A stretch of 64,000 nucleotides of DNA, from NCBI RefSeq assembly GCF_949987515.2, contig NC_082687.1:115425838-115489837 (forward strand), in the 5' to 3' direction. Positions 1 to 10,844 of this stretch are shown in pieces. This stretch comes from Delphinus delphis. Taxonomy: Eukaryota; Chordata; Mammalia; Artiodactyla; Delphinidae. How positions within the stretch are numbered: the first letter of the stretch is position 1; every line of letters begins with the position of its first letter. The notes beneath the pieces are model-generated. The model did not search any database. It was not told the DNA's origin and worked only from the letters and a program-made list of their open reading frames with translations. Position numbers and translations under genes: made by a program.

Positions 1-15
1 ACGTCAGACTGTTAT

Positions 16-120
16 GTGAGCAAGAAATAACCCTGCGTTGTGTGCACTGCAAGATGCGGGACTGTTGGCTATAAAAAAGCTGGTAGAGATACCCTAACAT
101 GCTGGATAAATAAAATTTTA
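16..120 (+). mobile_element. Possible MaLR/MLT1-type LTR 3' end fragment
   Basis: The stretch reads like the 3' end of a mammal-wide MaLR LTR, with a 'gagcaagaaataa' polyadenylation region and a 'gttggctataa'-like tail. The window edge cuts off the rest. Family assignment is by memory of the pattern and is tentative. Confidence 0.35.
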
Positions 121-1545
121 TAAAAATCAGGGATTTATTTTGTATATATGTATGATTGTATTGTCTTTTAAAAGCATGCTTTTGAAATATAATCTTAATA
201 CTTACAGAAAAAAAAAGTTTGAAGGAAATATAGTGTACTCAGAAATCATTACTGTGTAGAATAAGCATGTTATCTTTGAGGTCACAACAATAGCATCAAA
301 AATATGTGTATATAAATTAAAAAAAACTTATTTCCTAGTTAGATGGATGGCTAAAATATCTAGATATGAGATACACTATGTTTTGTGAGAGCAGGTATGC
401 AGACCATATTATTTATTATGTAATAGCCATATTATTTAATACAGTGCCAGCACATAATGTTTTAAACATCTGAACAAATAAATAAATTAGGTAATCTTTT
501 ACATTCTTGATATTTTGCCTGCTACACTGGACAACCAAAATTCAGCTTGATTTACTAAACAGAAGATAATTCATTACAATAGGTTAAAAACCCATTCACA
601 CTGAGGATATAAAATGGGAATAAAAAAGTAAAACAAAGCTTTCAGGGGACAAAAAACAAAGCAACCCCAAAAAATCCAAATTACTATTTCTCATTGTTAT
701 TATGTAAAAATTATTTTTCTGGATAAACCTAATGTTATATAACTGAACCTCTACTAAGCTGTGAATTTTTAGTGAAAATAATGCCCTGCTACGGAATTTT
801 CATACTAGACATACTAATTTCCTTATGACTAACCAGCAAAGTAACGTTTTGTTTTCAGTTTAGGTTCTGTGATTAAAATCTGAGTTTCTTTTTGAAACTC
901 TTATTCCATGTTATTTTATGCTTTGTACAAAAGGAAATCCTCTGATTTTGAAGTATGTGAATACTGATATTTCAGGACTTTCATTATTATTGTGTTTTGG
1001 GGGGAGTTTTGATAATGTTGTATAAAAAAATAAAAGTGGTCTGCAGAAATTCCATGCCTTAACTCGAACTCCTGGTCTAGCCTGTATACGTCTATGGTCA
1101 ACCTCATCTCCCCCTCAGCCACAAAGCTATTCATGTCCTCATTCTACCTTATACATAATTTTAAAAATATTGACCTTTTTAAGAATTTTCCATTTATTGT
1201 ATAAACTCTTTGACTACTTTATCACCTATATTACATAGTTCAAATACTATAGGGAAAATGAGTTTAAGGGACATAAAAACAAATTTGAGGTGGCAATTTT
1301 ATTTTTTCTGAAGTTTCAGGCATTGTTTTCTCTGTATAGTATTCAGCTGAGAAGCATTAGGCTCCTAAGTACTCAGAGCAGCATAAATGAAGGAAATTAT
1401 TCAGGCTATTATTGCAAAAGGATTAGCGGTAAAATTAGGAACAACTGTGTGCCTCTGTACTTGCTGATTACTCTGCACCCTCTACTGCCTGAAGAACAGA
1501 GATAAGGTGTCTATATTTACCATGTTGTACATTACATCCCTAGTA
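121..1545. other. Single-copy AT-rich DNA, no gene seen
   Basis: No recognisable repeat, RNA gene or coding frame. The only open frames are about 70 codons, overlap on both strands and resemble nothing known. Confidence 0.6.
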
Positions 1546-1548
1546 ATA

Positions 1549-2916
1549 TTTGACAAATGGTGCTGAAATAACTAGACATTCACATGCCAAAAAAAAAATC
1601 TAGATATAGAACTTATAACCCTTTAAAATTTTAACTCAGTATGGATCACAGACCTAAATGTAAAACACAAAATTATAAACCTCCCAGAAGATAACATAGG
1701 AGAAACCCTAGATGACTTTGCATATGATGACTCTTTAGATACAACATGGAAGACATAATCCAATAGAGAATTGATGAGCTGGAATTCATTAAAATTAATA
1801 ACTTCTCTATAAAATACAAACCATAGACTAGTGTAGAAATATCTGGAAAATACATACTTGATACAGGACTATTTTCCAAAATATACAAAGAACACTTAAA
1901 ACTCAACAATAAGAAAACAATTGATTAAAAAAAAGCAAAAGACCTGAACAGACATCTCACCAAAGATGATGTATAGATAGAAAATAAGCATATGAAAATA
2001 AGCACATGCTCAACATCATATATCATTGGGGAAATACAAGTTAACACAATGTTGATATACTCACTTATTAGAATGGTCAAAATCCAGAACAATGACAACA
2101 CCAAATGCTGGTGAGGATGTGAAACAACAGAAACACTCATTCACTGTTGGTGGGGATGCAAAATGGTAGAGCTACTTTGGAAGACAATTTGACAATTTCT
2201 TACAAAACTAACTATAGGATGTGGCAATTTCACTTGGTTTTTATTCAAATGAGTTGGAAAGTTATATTCACACAAAACTTGCACATGGATGTTTATAGTA
2301 GCTTTATTCATAATTGATAAATCTTGGGAGCAAGATGCCTTTCAGTAAGTGAGTGGACAAATAAAACTGTGGTACATCCAGACAATGGGATAGCATTCAG
2401 CACTAATAAGCAAGGAGCTATCAAGCCATGAAAAGACATGGAGAAATCTTAAATGCATATTACTAAGTGAAATAAATGAATCCGAAAGGCTACAAGCTGT
2501 ATGATTCCAATTATATGACATTCTGGAAAAAGCAAAACTATGGAGATAGTAAAAGAATCAGTGTTTGCCAGGGGGAGGGGGGAAGAAAGGATAAATAGGT
2601 GGCATACAGAGGATTTTTAGGGCACTGAAACTACTCTGTATGATGCTTTAGTGATAGATGCATGTCATACATGTGTCAAAAACCACAGAATGTACAACAC
2701 CAAGAGTGAACCCTAATGTAAACTATGGATGTTGGGTGATAATGATGTTATCTATGTACGTTCATTTATTTTAATAAATGTAAGACATTTCGATAGTGTG
2801 GGAGGCTTGGCATATGTGTGGAGAGGGAGTATATGGGAAATGTTTCTGCCTCTGCCCAGTTTCGCTGTTTACGTAAAACTTCTCTAAAGAATAAAGTATA
2901 TATTTAAAAAAAAAAC
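1549..2916 (+). mobile_element. Old L1M: end of ORF2 plus 3' UTR and A tail
   Basis: A 5'-truncated, heavily decayed LINE-1. It enters near the C-terminal part of ORF2 ('ggtgctg...aaact' region), passes the 'gttggtggggatgcaaa' zinc-knuckle region at about 2137-2163, and runs into a 3' UTR. That UTR contains 'accaagagtgaaccctaatg' at about 2700 and ends in 'aataaagtatatatttaaaa'. The same 3' UTR type recurs at 39058-39465, so both belong to the same old L1M group. No usable reading frame remains. Confidence 0.85.
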
Positions 2917-3427
2917 CATACAGATGGCAGGCTAGATTTGACCAGCAGCAATAGTTTGCTATCTCGGGATCTAGAAAACAGCTTCTTTATTAAAGGAATA
3001 AATGAAACACCAGAGTGTGTTCCAGTTACTGCTGCTGCATAATAAGTAACCCCAAATAAAAAATACATCACAAATACAACAAAACACACAGAAGCAAAGC
3101 TGTTTTCATAAAAATGAAAGCTGAAATAACTTGGGGCCAGCAAAACTGCATTATATAAAATATAAAAGGAAATTTTAAAAAGAAGATGAACAATTTCAGA
3201 GGGAAGCAGGAAATACAGGAAGGTATGAATGAAATGGAAATATATAAATTAATATTGATTATAAACAAATGAAAACAAATTTGCTGGTAATATCCAGGGG
3301 AGAATTAAAATTCAAAGTCTGGAGGACTATGTGCATCTAAAGTGTTCTAAGTTTCTAGCATTACTGGGGAAATATATAAGTAATAATTGGTTTTAGACTA
3401 CTTTATGGCAATAATGTACAGAGAGAA
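2917..3427. other. Mostly single-copy DNA with possible DNA-transposon scraps
   Basis: Directly after the L1M tail, about 2925-2965 resembles the terminal part of a hAT-Charlie element ('ggcaggctagattt...atagtttgct'). About 3020-3060 has a 'gctgctgcataataa' motif common in old interspersed repeats. Neither can be assigned firmly. No gene is seen. Confidence 0.3.
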
Positions 3428-3962
3428 CTGTAGAGTAACCACATAGTAGGAAGAATAATTCCCCCCACTCCCAAAGTTGTCCACATCCTAATACCTGGAA
3501 ATTGTGAATATTTTACCTTAAGTTAAGAAAAACTTTGAAGATATCCGTAAGGTAAAAGATTTTGTGATGAGGAGATTATCCTTGATAATCTGGGTAGGTC
3601 CAAGCTAATCAGAGTCCTTAAAAGTAGAGGACTTTCTCCAGGTGAGCCAGGTAAGGTCAGAGTCAAAAAGATGAAACCACATCTCTGTTGATCAGACATA
3701 TGTGATGTGTAAAGGACTCTACCAGCTGATGCTGGCTCTAATGGGAGTGGTGGGAATAATGAATCAAGAAATGCAGAGGCCTCTAGAAGCTGGAAAAAGT
3801 AAAGAAACAGAATCTCTCCTAAAGTAAACAGAACACAGCCAAAACCTTGATTTTAGCCCCGTGAGACTTGTGTTGAACTTGACCTGCAGAACTATAAGAT
3901 AATAAATTTATTTGTCTAGGTACTAAATTTAGGGTAATTTGTTATGGAAGCAATAAAAAACA
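3428..3962 (+). mobile_element. MLT1-type LTR (MaLR)
   Basis: Recognisable MLT1 landmarks occur in order: 'ccacatcctaatacctgg', 'ggagattatcct...tctgggt', 'cctctagaagctgg', 'ttagccccgtgagac', 'gaactataagataataaatt' and 'gtaatttgttatggaagcaat'. This order fits a near-complete, diverged LTR. No internal retroviral genes are attached. The edges are estimated. Confidence 0.75.
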
Positions 3963-4084
3963 AAAGGAAAACCAATAAAATAACAATCAATTCCAAGGAA
4001 TCCAATACATGAATGAGAAAGAAATCAAACACATCTGAGTTTAAAAAAAAAAAAGAGCTATGAGAATGGTTAATGTGAAAATAC

Positions 4085-4547
4085 ATAATTCATAAAATGA
4101 ACAGAAAAAAGCAAAACCATGGTTTTCACAGCAGATACAGAAAAAGCATTTGGTAAAATGTCATCATTTGTTTATGGAATAAAATAAAAACACTTAGCAA
4201 AGTAAAAAGAAAAAAGATAGTGGCCAAAAAAATACCTTCAAAAATACCTACATCTACCATTATCATTACTGATAAGTAATTGTGGATTACTAAAATTCTT
4301 CCCCTTAATGAAAAAAGAGAATGACCATTATTATCAGTTCTAGTCAATCTGCTCTGAATGTCCTAGTTATTGAAACAAGGTATAATGGAGAGAGAGTTTT
4401 ATAAGAATTTAAATGTATAAAGTCATTATTAACAAAGAACATAATTTTTACATAGAAAGTGTAAAAGAATTTCAGAAAAGCCATTAATCATAAGTGAATC
4501 TGACAGATTGTTTCATACAAGATCAATATAAAAAATAAATTGTAACC
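4085..4547 (+). mobile_element. Very old L1 ORF2 fragment
   Basis: The 'gatacagaaaaagcatttg' motif near 4135 is the reverse-transcriptase motif A region of L1 ORF2. The text then decays, with patches near 4335-4380 and 4510-4540 ('catacaagatcaatat') that still follow ORF2 order. It is more diverged than the piece that follows at 4548, so it is probably a separate and older copy. Confidence 0.5.
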
Positions 4548-5365
4548 CTGAATAGCAAAAGCAATTATGAGAAAAAAGAACAAAACTGGAGGTATCGCAC
4601 TCCTTGATTGCAAACTGTATTACAAAGCTATAGTAATCAAAACAGTATGGAATGCCCTAAAAACAAGCACAGAGATCAACAGTATAGAGATCCCATAAAT
4701 AAACTTATGCATATATCATATGCATATATCAATTAAAATTTATGACAAAGGAACCAAGAATAAATAGGAAGAGGACAGTCTCTTCAATATTGTTGGGAAA
4801 ACTGGACAGCCACATATGAAAGAATGAAACTGGACAACTATCTAACACCACAAACATTCACTCAAAATTGATTAAAGACTTGAATGTAAGGCCTGAAACC
4901 ATGAAATCCCTAGGAGAAGAAACCCAGGTGGTAATCTCCTTGACATCAGTCTTAGCAAAGATTTTTTTCAGGTCTAACACCAGAACCAAAGGCAACAAAA
5001 GGAAAAACAAACATATGGGACTACACAAAACTAAAAAGCTTCTGCACAGCAAAGGAAACCATCAACAAAATGAAAAGGCAACCTACCAAATGGTAGAAAA
5101 TAGTTGCAAATCATGTATCTCATAAGGGATTAACATCTAAACTATATAAAGAGCTCATACAATTCAACAGCAAAAAACCCCCAAACAATCCTATTTAAAA
5201 ATGGGCAGAGGTTTGAATAGAAATTTTTCTAAAGAAGACATATAGATAGCTAACAGGTACATGAAAATGTGCTCAAATCACCAATCAGAGAAAAGGAAAT
5301 CAAAGCTGCAATGAGAAATCACTTCACACCTGTAAAAATGACTATCATCAAAAAGTCTACAAATA
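4548..5365 (+). mobile_element. L1-0, left part (interrupted L1 ORF2)
   Basis: LINE-1 ORF2 C-terminal coding sequence. It runs from 'atagcaaaagcaattatgag' through 'attacaaagctatagtaatc' to 'atcaaaaagtctacaaata' at 5365. There the L1 text stops and the 5' end of L1-A begins. It resumes at 19775 with the next bases expected in ORF2 ('acaaatgttg', the zinc-knuckle region), so 4548-5365 and 19775-20560 are one element split by L1-A. It is decayed and has no full ORF. Confidence 0.8.
5351..5365 (+). repeat. Target-site duplication of L1-A, left copy
   Basis: The 15-bp sequence 'aaaagtctacaaata' is repeated with 2 mismatches at 19760-19774 ('agaagtctaaaaata'), just after the A-rich tail of L1-A. 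Host sequence (L1-0) reads continuously across the two copies. Confidence 0.8.
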
Positions 5366-5366
5366 G

Positions 5367-5790
5367 ACTAAGAAAGGTCCCCACCAAGGCTGGCACACAC
5401 GTGCCTGCTGCCAGGCACTAAGAAAAGTCCCTCCCGGGGCTGGCCTTCTCATGCCTGCCAATAGCACTAAGTAAGGTCCCCACCAAGGCTGCCCTCTCAC
5501 GTCTGCTGCCAGCACTAAGATAGGCTACTGCTAGGATTGATCCTCACACAATGGCTGCCGGGCACTATGAAAGGCTCCCACTGGGGCCAAGTCTCTCGTG
5601 CCTGTGGCCACTGGCTTCCCCATGCACCTCCTCACCAGTGGGACTAGATCTCTCGCAGCTGCTGACCACCCCCACACACACCTGTCACCACTGGGGCTCC
5701 CAGGACCCTGCAGCTGTGCCACCTCCACACCCTGTCCTTACTGGGGCAGACCTGAGTACTCCAGGGCAGCTTCGGGAGCAGACCCCTGTA
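5367..5790 (+). repeat. Tandem ~50-bp units at the 5' end of L1-A
   Basis: Units starting 'acta(a/t)g' or 'actgg' begin at 5367, 5417, 5466, 5514, 5564 and 5610, giving spacings of 50, 49, 48, 50 and 46 bp. Each holds a version of 'aaggtccccaccaaggctgg', then a C/T-rich run and 'tgcctgctgcc(a)ggc'. Weaker units follow with starts near 5634, 5687 and 5738 ('actgggg...'). The array begins two bases after the target-site duplication, so it is the true 5' end of the element. It resembles the promoter monomers of rodent L1s in layout. A promoter role is inference. Confidence 0.75.
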
Positions 5791-6154
5791 GGTGGCCCAC
5801 ATGCAGAGGTGGGGCTAAAACCACAGCTGAGCCCCAGGGGTGGGGCAACTAAGGAAGAGGAACAAAAATCTTTCCATGAAGCTGCACAAGCTGCAGATTA
5901 AATCCCCATGATCGGCTTGGTAAACTCTGCATATATGGAATATCTGAATGGACAATGAGTGTTCCCACAACTGAAACTGGTTTGTGAGGGCAAGTACATG
6001 TGAGAGTTGGGCCAGGTCAGAATCTGAGCTTCCCCCACGGTGCCCACAGTGGGTCCAGAGATATACCTAGAGGTATTGGAGGGCCTCCTAGGGAAACGGA
6101 GGTTAGCTGTGACTCACGATGGGGGCAAGGCCACTCAAAACTGAGACCCCAGAA

Positions 6155-6660
6155 AAATATTATTACTACTATTATTTTTTTATGTTTTGTTTTGTTGTTT
6201 ATTATTTTTCTATTTTAATTTTTTAAAAATTTTTAATATGCTTTTTATTTTTCTATTTTTACTTTACTTTTTCAGTGATTTCTGTTTTTTCTTGTTTTGT
6301 TTTTAATTTTTGATTGTTTTTGTGCATTTCTTTTAATTATTTATTTTTTTGCTTATTTTTTTAGTTCACATTCTGCTTTTGTTGTTTTTTGTTTTAGTTT
6401 TGTTTTTAATTGTTCAATTTCATTTTGGGGTTCTTCTATCTGGTTGTTCTCGTTTTTTGTTTTCCTTGTTTTTGTTTCTTTTTTTCGTATGTGTGTGTTT
6501 CTTTGTTAGTTTGTTTTTGTTTGGTTTTGCTTTTACCATTTCTCTTTGGTTTTATTTGTTCACTTTTTTTTTTAAGCTGTTCTTGTTACTGTTTGTGTCT
6601 TCACTATTTGTCTTGGGTTCTGTTCGTCTGTTTGTTCTCTTCCCCCCACCTTATTTTTTT
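6155..6660 (+). repeat. T-rich tract in the L1-A 5' UTR
   Basis: A long run of T with scattered G, A and C, just upstream of a 'gggttgggcctgagcctctggggtggga' block. L1-B has the same arrangement (T-rich 11488-11775, then 'gtgcctctgaggtggga'), so this is a feature of the subfamily's 5' UTR. The long hydrophobic frames it creates are not genes. Confidence 0.75.
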
Positions 6661-7216
6661 TTTGTCTCACTGTGTGGCTTGCGGGGTCTTGGTTCCCCAG
6701 CTTGGGGTTGGGCCTGAGCCTCTGGGGTGGGAGCGCCAAGTGCAGGATGCTGGACTGCCAGAGAATTCCTGGGCCCAAAGAATACTAATCAGCGAGATCT
6801 CTCCAAGAAGCCTCCATCTAGACTCCAAGACTCAGCGCCACCTAACTACCTGCAAGCTCCAGTGCTAGATGCCTTACATCAAGCAACAAGCAAGACAGGA
6901 ACACAAATGCACCCAACAGAGACAGGCTGCCTAAAGTTATACTAAGCTCAGAGACACCTTAAAACACACCACCTGATATGGCCTCGCCTATCAGAAAGAC
7001 AAGATCCAGCTACACCCACCAGAGCACAGGCACCAAGTACCTCCCACCAGGATGCCAACACAAGCCACTGGACCAATCTCACCCACCAGGGACAGACACC
7101 AAATGAAAGAGGAATAATGACCCTTCAGCCTGTGGGAAGGAGACCTCAAACACAGTAAGTGAGACAAAATGAGAAGACAGAATATGTTGCAGATGAAGGA
7201 GTAAGGTAAAACCCAC

Positions 7217-7314
7217 AAGACCAAATAAATGAAGAGGAACTAGGCATTCTATGTGAAAAAGAATTAAGACCAAATAAATGAAGAGGAACTAGGCATTCTA
7301 CGTGAAAAAGAATT
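7217..7314 (+). repeat. 49-bp tandem duplication in L1-A ORF1
   Basis: 7217-7265 and 7266-7314 are adjacent copies of one 49-bp segment starting 'aagaccaaataaatg', with one difference (t/c). 49 is not a multiple of 3, so it shifts the ORF1 frame. L1-B has a single copy at the matching place (about 12335-12380). Confidence 0.9.
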
Positions 7315-8027
7315 CACAGTAATGATAATAAAGATGATCCAATATCTTGGAAATAGAATGGAGGCATAGATCGAGAAGGTACAAGAAATGTTTAACAAGA
7401 ACCTAGAAAAACTAAAGAACAATGATGGACAATACAATAACTGAAATTAAAAATACACTAAAAGGAATAAATAGCAGAATAACTGAGGCAGAAGAACAGA
7501 TAAGTGAGGTGGAAGATAGAATGGTGGAAATAACTGCTGCAGAGCAGAATAAAGAAAAAAGAATGAAAAACATGAGGACAGTCTCAGAGACCTTGGGGAA
7601 AACAGTTAATGCACCAACATTCAAATTATATGGGTCCCAGAAGAAGAGAAAGGGTCTAAGAAAATATTTGAAGAGACTATAGTTGAAAACTTCCTTAACA
7701 TGGTAAAGGATATAGCCACCCAAGTCCAGGGAGCACAAAGACTCCCATACAGGATCAACCCAAGGAGAAACATGCCGAGACACATATTAATCAAACTAAC
7801 AAAAATTAAAAACAAGTAAAAAATATTAAAAGCAGCAAGAGAAAAGCAACAAACGACTTACAAGGGAATCCCCATAAGGTTATCAGCTGATTTTTCAGCA
7901 GAAACTATGCAGGCCAGAAGAGAGTGGCAGGATATATTTAAAGTAATGAAAGGGAAAAACCTACAACAAAGATTACTTTAACCAGCAAGGATCTCATTCA
8001 GATTCAACAAAGAAATCAAAGACTTTT

Positions 8028-8239
8028 AAAAAATTATTTATTTATTTAATACAGCAGGCTCTTAGTCGTTATCTATTTTATACATAGTAGTGTATATATG
8101 TCAATCCCAATCCCCCAATTCATCCCACCACCACACACACACACCCCCGCCACTTTCCCTCCTGGTGTCCATACATTTGTTCACTACATCTGTGTCTTTT
8201 TCTGCCTTGCAAACCGGTTCATCTGCACCATTTTTCTAG
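8028..8239 (-). mobile_element. Short antisense L1 3'-end insertion inside L1-A ORF1
   Basis: ORF1 text stops after 'agaaatcaaagactttt' (8011-8027) and resumes with a near copy, 'agaagtcaaaagcttt' (8240-8255), which looks like a target-site duplication. The insert begins with an A/T-rich antisense tail ('aaaaaattatttatttattt') and continues 'acagcaggctcttagt...cccaccaccacacac...ccatttttctag'. I recognise this as the reverse complement of a cetartiodactyl L1 3' end. It is about 210 bp and strongly 5'-truncated. Confidence 0.7.
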
Positions 8240-8390
8240 AGAAGTCAAAAGCTTTACAGACAAGCAAAAGCTGAGAGAACTTCAGCATCACAAAACCAGC
8301 TTTACAATAAATGCTGAAGGAATTTCTCTAAGCGAGAAACACAAGAGAAGAAAAAAGACCTACAAAATAAAACCCAAAACAATTAAGAAA

Positions 8391-10168
8391 ATGGTACTAG
8401 GAACATACATATATACAATTACTTTAAGTGTAAGGGGATTAAATGCTCCAACTAAAAGACACAGACTGGATACAAAACAAGACGCATATATATGGATACA
8501 AAAACAAGACCCATATATATGCTGTCTACAAGAGACCCACTTCAGACCTAGGGACACATACAGACTGAAAGTGAGGGGATGGAAAAAGGTATTCCATGCA
8601 AATGTAAATCAAAAGAAAGCTGGAGTAACAATACTCATATGAGACAAAACAGACTTAAATAAAGACTGTTACAAGATACAAGGAAGGACACTACATAATG
8701 ATCAAGGGATCAATCCAAGAAGAAGATATAACAATTGTAAATATTTATGCATGCAGCGTAGGAGCACAATACATAAGGCAAATGCTAACAGCCATAAAAG
8801 GGGAGACTGACATAACACAATAATGGGGGGGACTTTAACACCCCACTTACACCAATGGATAGATCATCCAGATGGAAAATTAATAAGGAAACACAAACCT
8901 TAAATGAAACATTAGACCAGGTGGACTTAATTGATATTTATACGACATTTCACCAGAAAGCAGAATACACTTTCTTCTCAAATGCACATGGATCATTCTC
9001 CAGGATAGATCACATCTTGGGTCACAAATCAAGCCTTGGTAAATTTATGAAACTTGAAATTGTATCAAGAATATTTTCTGTCCACAATGCTATGAGATTA
9101 CAAATCAATTACAGGAAAAAATCTGAAAAAACCCACAAGCACATGGAAGCTAAACAAAATGCTTCTAAATAACCAAGAGATCACTGAAGAAATCAAACAG
9201 GAAATTAAAAAATACCTAGAAAAAACTGATGAAAACACAACTACCCAAAACCAATAGGTTGCAGCAAAATCAGTACTAAGAGGGAAATTTACAGCAATAC
9301 AATCCTACCTCAAGAAACAAGAAATATTTCAAATAAACAACCTAATCTTACACCTAAAGGAACTAGAGAAAGAACAACAAGCAAAACCCAAAGCTAGTAG
9401 GAGGAAAGAAATCATAAAGATCAAAGCAGAAATAAATGGAATAGAAATGAAGAAAATGGAAAAGATCAATAAAACTAAAGGCTGGTTCTTTGAAAAGATT
9501 TAAAAAATTGATAAACCTTTAGCCAGACTCATCAAGAAAAAATGGGAGAGGACTCAAATCAATAAAATTAGAAATGAAAACAGAGAAGTTACAATGGACA
9601 CCGCAGAAATACAAATGATCATTAGAGCAACAATATGTCAATAAAATGGACCACCTAGAAGAAATGGACAAATTCTTAGAAAGGTACAACATTCCAAGAC
9701 TGAACCAGGAAGAAATAGAAAATATGAACAGACCAATCACAAGTAAAGCAATTGAAAATGTGATTAAAAATCTTCCAACAAACAGAAGTCCAGGACCAGA
9801 TGGCTTCACAGGTGAATTCTCTCAGACATTTAGAGAAGAGCTAACAGCCATCCTTCTCAAACTCCTCCAAAATATAGCAGAGGGAGGAACACTCCCAAAC
9901 TCATTCTACGAGGCCACCATCACCCTGATACCAAAACCAGACAAAGATATTACAAGAGAAGAAAATTACAAGCCAATATTACTGATGAACATAGACACGA
10001 AAATCCTCAACAAAATACTAGCACACCAAATCCAACAACACATTAAAAGTATCATACACCATGATCAAGTGGGATTTATCCCAGGGATGCAAGGATTCTT
10101 CAATATACACAAAGCCATCAATGTCATAAACCATATTAACAAATTGAAGAATAAAAACTATATGATCA
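8391..10168 (+). pseudogene. L1-A ORF2, N-terminal part (endonuclease, start of RT), broken
   Basis: ORF2p would nick target DNA and reverse-transcribe L1 RNA. The start ATG is at 8391. The endonuclease domain reads in pieces (8391-8642 and 8855-9172), with 'LQETHF' (the catalytic Glu), 'SRIDHILGHKSSLG' and other family motifs. The N-terminal Asn region reads 'TLSVRGLN', so the Asn expected at position 14 is Ser. Frameshifts lie between the pieces. A further clean block at 9646-10170 holds the start of the reverse transcriptase ('[12 protein letters not shown]'). The gene continues at 17397 after L1-B. Non-functional. Confidence 0.85.
10159..10168 (+). repeat. Target-site duplication of the L1-B block, left copy
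   Basis: 'tatatgatca' matches 'tatatgatta' at 17397-17406 (9 of 10). The duplication may extend about 5 bp to the left, where the A-rich L1-B tail blurs it. L1-A ORF2 reads on from the right copy ('atctcaa...gaaaaggcttttgac'). Confidence 0.7.
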
Positions 10169-10649
10169 ATCCCCTGTGCCCAAAATGGAGCCCACATTTC
10201 CACAGAGCTAGAACTCCTGGCTCGGGGTCTCTTCCCTCCGCCGTCACTGAACTACCCCGGAGCCCGAGGGGAGGGTGGCCTCACTGAGGCTGCCGGCTCT
10301 GGAGGGGCTCCAGCAGCCAAAGCTGCAACAGTCCTGGGGACCGTGGGCTGGATCACTCATCCTGCAGTAAGCCAGCTGCCATGTCATAAGGACACTCAAG
10401 CAGCCCTAAGGAGAGATCCATGTGGTAAGGAACTGAGGCCTCCTACCTACAGCCACGTGAAAGCAAATGAGATTCAAGAATTATACACATTCATGTCAAA
10501 GTTGATAATACCTGTCATTTTCATTTGAAATTTCTGGTTGAATATGTAGTAAAGATTGGTGTGTTTCATGATGCAGTCCAGCTTCTTATAAGTTTTAGGC
10601 GGAATATCCCATTAGGAAGAAGTGCATGAAAGGAAGATACATACAAGTT
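10169..10649 (+). other. Non-L1 segment at the front of L1-B: possible 5' transduction
   Basis: About 480 bp lies between the left target-site copy and the first recognisable L1-B 5' UTR base. It holds a GC-rich block (about 10185-10345), an MLT1-like piece (about 10345-10465) and AT-rich single-copy-like sequence (10466-10649). Because the target duplication encloses this segment together with L1-B, the simplest reading is that it arrived with L1-B. That would mean an L1 RNA that started upstream of the L1 and carried host sequence along. An earlier separate insertion at the same point is possible but less simple. Confidence 0.55.
10345..10465 (+). mobile_element. MLT1-like LTR fragment within the L1-B front segment
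   Basis: 'gacactcaagcagccct', 'ggagagatccatgtgg' and 'aaggaactgaggcctcctac' follow the internal order of an MLT1-type LTR. The ends of the LTR are missing, so it is a fragment. Confidence 0.6.
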
Positions 10650-10844
10650 GGAGAAGGCATCAAGCTGGCAGAAGAGTAAGACGTGGAGATAACCTTCCTC
10701 CCCACAAATACATCTACATGTGGAACAACTCCTACAGAACACCTACTGAATGCTGGCAGAATACCTCAGACCTCCCAAAAGGCAAGAAACTCCCCACATA
10801 CCTGGGTAGGGCAAAAGAAAAAACACAGACAAAAGAATAGGGAC

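Larger units (their letters stand above)
7169..8331 (+). pseudogene. L1-A ORF1 protein (RNA-binding chaperone), broken
   Basis: ORF1p would coat L1 RNA as a coiled-coil trimer. The expected start ATG is at 7169, but a stop follows after 11 codons (about 7202). A 49-bp tandem duplication (7217-7314) shifts the frame. A readable block at 7422-7682 gives the coiled-coil part, with repeated 'EEQISEVEDRMVEI'-type heptads. The RNA-recognition and C-terminal parts follow ('REWQDIFKVMK' region, near 7921-7950). An antisense L1 piece (8028-8239) interrupts the C-terminal domain. The family stop is at about 8329-8331. The ORF1-ORF2 gap is about 60 bp, as expected. Non-functional. Confidence 0.85.
5366..10168 (+). 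mobile_element. L1-A, left part: 5' UTR, ORF1, start of ORF2
   Basis: A full-length LINE-1 in plus orientation, split by L1-B. Order: a 5' UTR opening with a tandem array (5367-5790) and followed by a T-rich stretch (about 6155-6660); decayed ORF1 (7169-8331); ORF2 from 8391. The text breaks at 10168 inside ORF2, just before the motif A region of the reverse transcriptase, and resumes at 17397. Removing L1-B and the small antisense insertion leaves roughly 6.9 kb, which fits a complete L1 with a long 5' UTR. Both ORFs are broken. Confidence 0.85.

Noticed and set aside
5367..5609. CRISPR-like array (regular ~50-bp spacing)
   Set aside because: The units are imperfect over their whole length with no repeat/spacer division, and they sit at an L1 5' end in a mammalian genome.
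5531..5901. Pro/His-rich frames of up to 116 codons on both strands
   Set aside because: They come from the tandem array and GC-rich part of the L1-A 5' UTR.
6297..6868. Overlapping plus-strand frames of 70-152 codons rich in Phe/Leu
   Set aside because: They are the T-rich tract of the L1-A 5' UTR read in several frames. L1-B has the same tract. No membrane protein is implied.
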